Below the pieces are notes generated by a model. That model had not been told where the DNA came from and made no database searches. It worked only from the letters and a program-made list of their open reading frames with translations. DNA of 64,000 nucleotides. It comes from Oikopleura dioica. Taxonomy: Eukaryota > Chordata > Appendicularia > Copelata > Oikopleuridae. Every line of letters begins with the position of its first letter. Position 1 is the stretch's first letter. The position numbers and the translations under genes are program-made. Shown here one piece after another: positions 55,561 through 64,000 of the stretch. The stretch is taken from positions 13,896,501 to 13,960,500 of the forward strand of contig OU015568.1 in NCBI GenBank assembly GCA_907165135.1, given 5' to 3'.

Positions 55561-58500
55561 CTATATCGTAAAGCGATATTCTGAGCCGTCCGAATTCAGC
55601 AGAACTGCGACTTCTTTATTGACCCAGACGAGCTTCGGGTTTTCCGAAATATTGCTCGACGAAACCTACAAAATTATTGTAACAAGAAATTTGAGACACA
55701 CCATACTCTCAGCGGCACAGTTCCAACAGATTTGACGCATTTCACATGCGAAGTAACCATTCCAAAAATAGACGATACCATCACCCAGAAACTCAATTGA
55801 TTTTCAACTAGAATAAATGATTTACAACGATGCAAATAATCTTCTAACAGACCATTTGAATACGTAGCCAAGTATTTTCCATCCGGTGAAAAGCAAAGCG
55901 CAGATACTGCGCCTCGATGAGCGGAAACCACCTGACTTTTCAGAGTCTTCAAGTCATAAACAATTATCTGCCCATTCTTCGTCCCAGCCGCTATTCTTCT
56001 GGTGTTATTGCAGAATGACAGCATATGGAATCTAACAGCAATTTATAACAAATAAGGGGCAATATCAATGTACCTTTGCAGTGGAGGAAAAGCGTCAGAT
56101 AACCTCGTTTTCTTGAATGCTTGAGAGTCCAAGCAAAACAGAACGATGTCGACAACCTATAAAATATTAGACTTCTCAATTTTGTCGTTATAAGTACCTC
56201 AGATATAAGCAGAGACAGCTCGTTGGGCAGCATTTCTGCCAAAAACTCTATTATCCGTAACACTTCATTTTTCGCTTTGACAAGCGTCGACTGCTGAAAT
56301 TTCTGGGAGGTAGCTGGATTCGCGATTGCGGCTGTATGGCGGGCTACTTCTCGTCCTACAAACAGACATGTTTTATCAGTTATTTATGCATTGCGTTACC
56401 TATTGTCGTGATGAAGACGCTGGGTTTTGATCGGGCGATTTGACAGAGAGCTCTATGCGAAGCGCGGCAGAGCTCCGCGCTTGGCGAAACCATCACCTTC
56501 TTGTTAAATAGTGGCTCCACCATTTCATAGTTGATCGTCATTTCCATAAGAGCCAAGAGAACAGTTGCAGGCTCAACGAAAGGCTCCCAGATATGGAAGC
56601 CACGACCAAGAAGTTCAACAGCAGTCCTCTTTGAAATTGAGTTATCGTTGGCATCCAGAAGAGAAAGCAGCTTCTGAGCAATGATTCGTGTTGTTGATTG
56701 ACCGAGGCAGTTGAGTTCAGCACCGAGCACGCCTAGGATGACAACGGCAGTATTACTTGCTTGCATGTTGGATGATGAAAGTTGATTGAGAAAGTGTTGG
56801 ATAATGCGTCCACGTGTCTTTTCGTCATTACGTCTTAGTTGATCAAGAAGAAGGCTTTGTCCCGTTTCGCGAATTTCTTGCACACGATCAGACCAGCGAA
56901 TCGCCAGTGTTTCCAGAGCAGGGGAGTGTACTTTTCTAATAGATCGCTTAGCAAGGCGCAGTGGAGAGTGACTAGTCCAGACCAACACTGTCTACCATCA
57001 CCGAGGAATTCTTCGGACAAATTCATCAAACTGTTGCAAAGAGAACCAATCGACATGAGATGGAGATTCGTCAAGTCTTTTGAAATGTTCCAGTGCTCGT
57101 TAAAATTGTCTGGTTCTTCAGGGAAAAAGAAAACACAGCAGCTCTGACGACGGACTCCAAAGATCAGTGACTTTTTCGGTCGGGCAAAGGATATCATCGT
57201 CACTAGAAGCTCATCAAGAGATGGCTGAAGTCCCCATGCATGCAAGGTCATGATAAGAATACGTCCGAATGCTAGCGATTGAGGTCCCAAGATGGCACTT
57301 TCAGAAGTATCTAGTGATGGCGCGCTTGATAAGGAAAGTTTCGATGGCGATGTAGCTTGTTGTTGAGGAGACTTTGGTGAGGTCGGAGTTGCTGGAGATT
57401 GGCGACCTGAGCGCGATTCTCTTATTTTTGACTGGACGCTAGAAAATAACTGCATTCCTGTTGTCTTGAGAGTATTGGTTAAATTTGGCTGTGATTTGTC
57501 TTCAGAGGCTTGACGCGATGGCATTTTCTTGTTACTTGTTTGATTAAGTCGATAGTGCTGGATGATATTTTGAACCATTTTTTCGACATCGAAGTGAAAT
57601 GATAAACACTTGAGAATTGGTGGAGAATCAAGCTGATCAAGAAACATTGGTTGGACAAAAATAAGCTGCTGCCTCCTTGCCGGAGGTTTATCATGGGGAT
57701 ATAGCTCAGCTGTTGACTGAATTTCATTCGCTTGAGAGGAAGAAGTTTCCCGTTCAAGAGCCATCGAATATGCATCCCATGTCTTGCATGATCCGTCTTC
57801 ACGAGTGACAATAAGGTACCCATCATTTGTCCAAGCGACATCAATTATCGCTTGACCAAAGCCAGGATCTGAAAGAAGACATTGGTGCGTCTTCGGATGC
57901 AATACGCAGATTCCGCCATCGACATCGATCGAAACGGCCGTGCCAGCTGATTTGCCGACTTTTATCGGGGAAATTGTGAGACTCAGCAGTGGAGCCATGT
58001 GATTGTGGAATTCTACTAACTTTTGTTTATGTGTTAGCGACCATGCTGAGACAGAGAAGTCGGCGCTACCAACAAAAAAGACATCGTCGTCATATGAAGC
58101 GGTGTTATGCTGGTATGGGTACATGAGACAAGTGATCTCGGCGTAATTGGCTACTGCAGATGTAAAGACATCTACGTCTTCGTTAATATCAAAAACACAT
58201 TTTGCAAAAGAAGGAATTGCAGGAGCGATAACAAGATGTCCATCAGAACGACCAAATATGAGGGTATCCTTTTCTTCAACAAAGCAAACCGCAGTGATGT
58301 AGGAGTCATTCGTGCAAAATACATCAAGTTCGCCTTCAACTCCACTGCAAGAAGCAGTTTTAGCTATCTCAATTAGTGAATCTTCCTGCGCTACATATGT
58401 AGAGATCTCAAGAGAAGGAGCAATTGAATGAAGACGTTTTCCAGAAAGTTGAAAGTTCGAGTGCAGGGGAGCAGACGTTCGCCAAATGAGCTGCGGAGAT

Positions 58501-59363
58501 TGGTCATCCGCACTTTGAGGCTTAAGGTTCGCTGTTGTGTAGATCGTGAAATATGACAAGTTCAGAGCTTTGTTCTCCGACACGATGGCGAAGTTTGAAC
58601 TTCCTTGAAGGAAAAATCCATCGACGAGGCAATCGCTATCAATCGACTGATAAGATATGCTTGAAAAATCCGATGAGTCCAAGATATAGAAGGACTTCTT
58701 ACAGACGACAAGGGCGTATTCGCTCCTTAATTTCAGAACAATCGGATGCTCGCATGATCGGATTTGCTTCGACTCTTCCTCCCAAAGTGGCTCTTCTAGC
58801 GATTGTTGATGCTCTGTTGAGACGCGCCATACTTTCAAAGTTCCACCTGCTGTTATGCCGAGCAAAACTGATAGATCGGGGACATTTATTGAGACCGCGC
58901 AAGTTATCCAGTCCGGGTACAAACGGCAGCCAAGTGAGAACTCGCGCTTTCCAGTTTTTGTGCTGAAAACAAGGACTTCACTGAGTTCGCCGAAAGCAGC
59001 TATTAATGTTTCAGAGAGAGTAACAAGACCTCCAAGACGATCAGACGCTTGAATTGAGAATACTACGCGGCCAGAAGGAACATGCCAAAACTGAATCAAC
59101 CCGGAGAGGGAAAGCGTTGCTAGATGATTCTTCCCGTAAGATGATGTGCTCACTATCGGAGATGCATCAGAGTCCTGTATTAGGACGCTTTTGTGGATGA
59201 TGTTCTGATCGGAAACCTTCCAAATGAAGATCTGGCCGCTCTCAAAGGTAGCATAAATCCAGTACTCGACATTGTCAAGGTTGGACTCGATTCGACCGAA
59301 GCAGGTACATTTACAGTTGACATTCCGACCTGACCACAGTCCGATTGGAACTGTCAACACCAT
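55561..59363 (-). CDS. WDR7: WDR7 (rabconnectin-3 beta), with a single-base frame break
   Basis: The first exon is a single 2.4-kb open frame from the ATG at 59363. It starts MVLTVPIGLWSG, followed by propeller repeats (YPDWITCAVS, GGTLKVWRVS, FVGSADFSVSAWSLTH). After a 170-residue Ser/Pro/Gln-rich insert comes LHAWGLQPSLDEL, then an alpha-solenoid (TAVELLGRGFHIWEPF, RALCQIARSKPSVFITTIG). The C-terminal WD repeats follow (GTKNGQIIVYDL, GAVSALCFSPDGKYLATYSN) and the end VNKEVAVLLNSDGSEYRF matches human WDR7. WDR7 with DMXL proteins regulates V-ATPase assembly on synaptic and other vesicles. Near 56920-56935, between EKYTPLL and LETLAIRWSDR, the frame shifts by one base with no possible intron. 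One missing base is the simplest cause. The protein is shorter than the 1,490-aa human form. Confidence 0.9.
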
Positions 59364-59718
59364 AGCCGCATGTTTTTTCTGAACTAAACCTGATCATGCT
59401 TCTGGGAAAAATCGAGAAAGACACTGGGGGGTTCTTTTATCAAATAAAACATGTATTGAAAGTATAGGTGAAAGACACAGGAAGTATGAACTATAATGGT
59501 GGTATTTTCAGTTGCTAAAATCGGTCAGTTTTGTTCTTTCCGAAGTGTAAAATAATCGTTGACTTGGCGGAATAAAATAAAAACAAATATGTGGTGCTCA
59601 GCTTCAAGCATTCAAAAAACAAGGTTTGAAGAGAGTGAGGTTGTGACACTGATCTCAGGAATAATTGATCCTAAAAAGGCTAAAATACTAGATAGGGATA
59701 CAGTAGTTTGTCTGTGAA
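59364..59718. other. Intergenic, no gene seen
   Basis: 5' flank of WDR7 and 3' flank of CCT5. TTTAG occurs 28 bases before the WDR7 ATG. At 355 bases it is too long for a typical operon spacer. Confidence 0.4.
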
Positions 59719-61724
59719 TTATTGAGCGCCGACCGTTCTGACGTCGTCGATTTTTAAGATCATTCGAACGAGCTGTGTTGCTAGCGAGAGCTGCTGTTTC
59801 TTTCCAACGAGGGTCTCCACAACATTTTGGACCTTGAAAAATAGTTAGTATCGCCAAAACATCCATTTTCGATGGTACCTTCATATCTCGATCTCCGGTA
59901 TAAAGAGCATCAACACCAAGTCGGGGGTTTCCAGTGGTCTTTTGGTCAGATCGGAGATCAGTCAAAGTCTCAACTGGATTCAAACCGGAGTTCTCAGCCA
60001 AGGCCATGGGTACGCTTTCAAGAGCTGAAGCGAATGCTCTAAAAATAATTATCGGGTGATGAGAACTTATCAGACTCACCGCATGCCCCACTGGTCGAGT
60101 CCAGAAGTATTGTCAGCTTCTTCAGCAACATCAAGAGCACAAGCAACTTCAGGAGCGCCACCACCGTAGACGATTCTTGAATCTCGGATGAGATTTCGGA
60201 CGACGCAGATAGCGTCGTGGAGGGATCGCTCGGCCTCGGCAATGACCATTCTGTTGGAGCCTCGGATGAAAACTGTGACAGCCTTGCTGTTCTTGCACTG
60301 TTCGACGACCAACATTCGCTCTTTAGTGGTACCAAGGTCGATTTCTCGGACGATACCAGCTTCGCCGAGTTTCTCTTTGGTGAGCTCCTTTAGGAAAATG
60401 CGCTTGGTTCAAGATTGATATCAACGAAGAGTACCTGGAATCGGGGGACGATACGACCGCCAGTGGCGATAGCGATAAGCTCAATTTCGGGACCACCGAC
60501 CCATCGGACAGCTGGTAAGTTATTCTGGAGGAGGAGATGGTTGGCTTCGTCGTCGAAACCCCACTGGCAAATGGCGAGGTTAGCTCCAGTATCCTTCACT
60601 TGTTTGATCATTTCCTCGAATTTTTCCCGCTCGTAAGTTTGTAATTGCTAAGAATAATGCTAGGGATAGTTTTAAGGAAAAAGATCTCACTTTGTAGTCT
60701 TCTACACAGGTGACATCAAGCTTGTGGTTCGTCTTTGGCTTTGGAGGTTCGAATGGGCAAGTCAAAATTGCGAGTTTAGCGTTTTCAACTTGCTTGGGCA
60801 TCTGAGGGTGACTAAAGTCCTTGTCGATGACAACGCCCTTGATCAACTGAGTATCATCGAGCTTTCCTCCGACCTAGAAATATGGCTTGAAAAGAGCCAG
60901 TAAGTAAAGATGTACCTTGGTGAGCATTTTGATGAGTTCAAAGTTAACATCTTTCTTTTCGAAATCAGCGACGGCAAGAACGGACTCAACAGCGATGTCG
61001 GCGAACTGATCATGGCATCGGTTGACAATTTTAGAGCCAAGAGTAGTTCTGGCTGTTCGCTTGAGCATATCCTAAAACAATCTAAACGACTGTTTGCTTT
61101 GTTGTCTTTTACCTTGTCAGAGATAGGAAAATCCTCGGCAATTCTGTCGAGAGTTTTGAGGGCAACTTGACAGGCCTTATCATAACCATCAGCAATTCGG
61201 ATAGGGTGAATTCCTCTGTCCAAGAGTGGCTCGGCTTGTTCCAAAAGAGCACCAGCGAGGACGACGACGCCAGTGGTGCCATCACCAATCTCATCATCTT
61301 GAGATTTGGACAGTTCGACGAGGAGCTAAAATGTAAAAAAAAACGGAAGGTTATTAATTCCTCTACCTTGGCAACGTTATGCTGGACATCCATCTTGTCA
61401 AGAATGGTGGCACCGTCGTTAGTGGTCGTGACTTCACCGTCTGGAGAGACCATGATTTTATCCATACCGTTGGGTCCGAGAGAAGTTCTCAGAGTAGAGC
61501 TGACAGCCTTGGCGGCAAGAATGTGAGCTTTGATAGCTTCGACTCCGGTGACTCGGTTTTGTTGCTCCTAATCAATGAAAAACTCGTGCTACAAGGAAGA
61601 AGTTTACCTGGTCACGCATGACAAGAAACGGCCTGCCATACTCGTCAACTGCGATTCCGACGTTTCCAGGAAGCTGTGGCATTCCACCGGCGCCCATGGG
61701 CATCTGCATACCTGGCTGCATCAT
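59719..61724 (-). CDS. CCT5: T-complex protein 1 subunit epsilon (CCT5)
   Basis: Seven or eight exons separated by short introns. It belongs to the group II chaperonin ring that folds actin and tubulin, and epsilon-specific matches decide the subunit: [135 protein letters not shown] and the end [14 protein letters not shown]. The GDGTT nucleotide loop is intact. The N-terminal ~18 residues (Met/Gly/Pro-rich) are longer than in human CCT5. TTGAATTTTTAG lies three bases before the ATG. Confidence 0.96.
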
Positions 61725-61727
61725 TTT

Positions 61728-61729
61728 CT
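61728..61729 (-). other. Candidate trans-splice acceptor of CCT5
   Basis: AG of TTGAATTTTTAG, three bases upstream of the CCT5 ATG and 86 bases downstream of the stop of the preceding gene. Confidence 0.45.
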
Positions 61730-61815
61730 AAAAATTCAACTATCAGAATCTGATCTCATCGGTCATCGAAAATAAAGGGATGTCTATCTGTTCTAGAGAC
61801 TATGTACAAAATTAG

Positions 61816-62700
61816 TTAGCAGAGAAGTTTTTCAGCGACAAAGTTGATTTCATCTCGCTCGATGTGAGTTAAATCTGGCTGCCAGCGGTCAAAAATAAGA
61901 ACAGTTCTAGAGAAGATCCCCTTCTTTAGCATGCCCGGTTTCGGCCTAAATCTGACCAAGTGTGCGTAACTGTCATCGAGGTCGAAAGCGGTTTTCCAAG
62001 TCATGGAATGTCCACCGGCGAGAATTTCGACATTATCGATGATCTCTTCGTCGATCTCGATTGGAATGTGCACCCTGGACTTTGCAGTCGTACAGCCAAA
62101 ATGAATAGCAATTAGCTCTTCATCTTCTTCACCGATTTTCGAGAGGTCAACAGTCAACTTCGAAAACGAAGCGTTGAAAAGAATATTTGACGGGACGAAT
62201 TCTGCCAAATGACTGACCAAAGATCCATCGAAATTTTCTGCGCACTGTCCTTGGTCAATAATCTTCGCAATTTTCCATGACCCGGCCGATTTTTCAACTT
62301 CATTCCATACCAAAGTGCTCTCCATCTCTTTATACTTCATGTAGTAGAAATCCTGATGCGGTATGTCCAATTTATTGACTGGACGAGACTTGATTCCAGG
62401 AATGTCAAGGATCGTTCCATATTGAAGAAATCCCCACATGCCGTTAGGATTTGCCTCCCAGAGCCGGGACTTTTTCGCCGCTTTGAAATTGAACCAGTGA
62501 AAGAACAAGAGAGCGAGTCGGATTTCGTATTGAAGAGGGCGGCGACCACAGCGAGCGCAATCCTTGCTTCCGCACATAGAACTGTATCTAACTCTATAGC
62601 GCCAATTGCTCACAAATTTGATGATTTTGAAAAGCCAGTAAAGCAGGTCAATCATTCTATATGGAGAAATTGGATTAGGTTTGTCTGGATAGTTGATCAT
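61816..62700 (-). CDS. Unrecognised single-exon protein
   Basis: An intronless frame of 294 codons from the ATG at 62698-62700 to a stop at 61816. It has a hydrophobic, aromatic N-terminal segment (MIDLLYWLFKIIKFVSNW), a small Cys cluster (MCGSKDCARCGRRP) that could bind a metal ion, and a second hydrophobic patch (IRLALLFFHWFNF). After about residue 100 comes a soluble, acidic, beta-rich part (WNEVEKSAGSWKIAKI, VDLSKIGEEDEELIAIHFG). I do not recognise a family. It starts only 42 bases after the RP2 stop, and those 42 bases contain no AG, so neither trans-splicing in the gap nor an independent promoter is evident; an upstream GTG or a dicistronic mRNA are options. Confidence 0.6.
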   Translation of the reverse strand: MINYPDKPNPISPYRMIDLLYWLFKIIKFVSNWRYRVRYSSMCGSKDCARCGRRPLQYEIRLALLFFHWFNFKAAKKSRLWEANPNGMWGFLQYGTILDIPGIKSRPVNKLDIPHQDFYYMKYKEMESTLVWNEVEKSAGSWKIAKIIDQGQCAENFDGSLVSHLAEFVPSNILFNASFSKLTVDLSKIGEEDEELIAIHFGCTTAKSRVHIPIEIDEEIIDNVEILAGGHSMTWKTAFDLDDSYAHLVRFRPKPGMLKKGIFSRTVLIFDRWQPDLTHIERDEINFVAEKLLC

Positions 62701-62742
62701 GGATTTTACAAAAATAAATTTCACATTTAAAAAAGTTAAAAA

Positions 62743-63942
62743 TCATAGATTGTGATTGCCGAAGGCAGAAGTATTGAAGAAGTTGTCATATTCGGTGCGT
62801 GCTTCGTCCCCAAAAGCGAAAAATGAGCAGCCAGGCTCGGCCTCGCTGGAGATTTCAGTGGCGAGTAATTGGCCCTCGAAAATGAGGATGACGATTTGTG
62901 AGCCTTCCGAGAGTTGGAGAGACTTTTGGGCTCGGGTTGGCAGACTCAGGGGAGACAATTTTCCGGCGGTGCTTCTTATTAGTTTTGCTGGGAAGGGATA
63001 ATTCTTTGAAGTAAAATAAATAACACTTACCCTTTTTAAGAGTCCCCGTGACTCTGTAGTAACAGTTCGTTGCGAGATCTTCTGATTTCTCTCCAGCGAA
63101 AAGCGCAAAAACCATCTCGTCTTTAACTTCGGCAGCAGAAGGATATGGATACGCAACTTGAGGGAAAATCGTTCTCTCCAGCGAGAGTCGAGGCGAAGAG
63201 TCAAAAGTATCATTAAACTCGTCGAAAACATCTTTGAGCGCGATTTCGACGTCCGTTCCGGGCGCCCAGTTCGGCTCCCCTGCATGGTCCACTGGGCCGA
63301 AGTCATGAATCTTAAATGAAAATTCTAGCGAAACAAAACCATGATTTCGACTTACATCTGCCCAGTTGTTCAAAAACTTCGAACGGCCGAAGTCAGAGAC
63401 GATTTCTTCGATGCTCTCGAAGTCGATCGGGAGTGGATAAGTGGTCACTTTTTGAGTTGTTTCGATTACTGGTTGAGTGGGGCAATGAAGATAGAGACGC
63501 ATTGAGCGACAATCGCGAGTTCGAAGCTGCCCGCAAATTGTGACCAATTCTACGTTGCTAAAACATGTTACAATCGCCTACTTCGGAGGTAAAGATACCT
63601 GGAGTCGCGGATATAGACAGAACCTGAGGCAAAAGTAATAATTTTCATGTCTTGGCAGTTGTCAATCGTAACTTCTTTACACAGACCATTGAGAAAGATG
63701 ATACAGGACTTGCAGTTTTCTATCGTCATCGGTAGATCTTTTACATCGCTAAGAAAAAGATAGACAATCGTCGTATACTAAACTTACTTTCTGCAAACTG
63801 AATTTTCGATATTTTCGACATCTCTAACGTAGAACTTCGACTTGTCCTCCTTTTTCCTTTTGTCCCAAGAATACTCTTTCGGGGCTTCCTCAACCTGCTC
63901 TTCCTCGACCGGTTGGCCTTTTTTTGAAAACCAGCAACCCAT
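62743..63942 (-). CDS. RP2: RP2 homologue (TBCC-domain ARL3 GAP)
   Basis: Starts MGCWFSKKGQPVEEEQ, with Gly2 for N-myristoylation and Cys3 for palmitoylation as in human RP2 (MGCFFSKRRK). EYSWDKRKKEDKSKFYVRD follows. The TBCC beta-helix has ITFASGSVYIRDS, then VELVTICGQLRTRDCRSM aligned to the human CQQFRVRDCRK, which holds the catalytic Arg finger, then YLHCPTQPVIE and NNWADVSRNH. A ferredoxin-like C-terminal domain follows (FALFAGEKSEDLATNCYYR), ending at 62743. RP2 activates GTP hydrolysis on ARL3 to release lipidated cargo into cilia. Five or so exons; the last junction (43-base intron near 62977-63030) is in frame. It is about as long as the human protein (350 aa), perhaps slightly longer. 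Confidence 0.92.
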
Positions 63943-64000
63943 ATTTTAGCCGATCGGAACACTAGCTACCTCTCATCTGAATTATTTCAAATATTATTGT

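Overview
The window looks like the compact nuclear genome of an appendicularian tunicate, most likely Oikopleura dioica or a close relative. About 26 host genes lie in 64 kb, with introns mostly of 38 to 70 bases. At least one intron, in the SGLT gene, is best explained by GA-AG borders. Many start codons sit 1 to 15 bases downstream of a pyrimidine-rich TTTTAG acceptor, the arrangement expected for spliced-leader trans-splicing. The proteins are chordate-type (MuRF, TRIP13, ODR4, GORAB, ZSWIM2, RP2, WDR7, CCT5). Species assignment is inference; all exon borders were read by eye.

Left part (0.2-12.5 kb, mostly minus strand): an unrecognised membrane protein, a PAR-type bZIP factor (plus strand), an SLC25A51-like mitochondrial carrier, an FHA-domain CHK2-like kinase, an unrecognised tail-anchored protein, V-ATPase subunit c'', dCMP deaminase, and a BMPR2-like type II TGF-beta receptor with a divergent kinase.

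Middle: an 8.3-kb Ty3/gypsy-type LTR retrotransposon (14,317-22,597) with 415-bp LTRs that look identical and a 4-bp target duplication. It has a broken gag-pol, an intact integrase, a tandem-repeat block, and an intact third reading frame of unknown function. It sits 229 bp upstream of a muscle RING-finger (MuRF/TRIM63-like) gene with a long acidic, segmentally repeated tail. Next come an RCC1-like fragment and a class A GPCR.

Then (30-42.5 kb): a 1,771-aa secreted protein made largely of eight tandem units of about 185 residues, a candidate larvacean house protein; a two-TM, probably mitochondrial protein; a secreted sushi-like protein; and an F-box/propeller protein with a Ser/Tyr-rich tail. 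After that follow a DEG/ENaC channel, an SGLT1-like transporter and an Ig-domain membrane protein.

Right part (48.8-63.9 kb): nine minus-strand genes packed head to tail with gaps of 42 to 355 bases: RP2, an unknown gene, CCT5, WDR7, TRIP13, ODR4, mitochondrial cyclophilin, ZSWIM2 and GORAB. Some may be transcribed as operons.

One cross-cutting pattern needs attention. Up to nine successive frame breaks in the retrotransposon gag-pol and about six in host genes all run in the same direction, as if one base were missing each time. Systematic single-base deletion errors in the assembly would explain this, but a 5.3-kb repeat gene, the integrase and ORF3 are untouched. The raw reads must decide.
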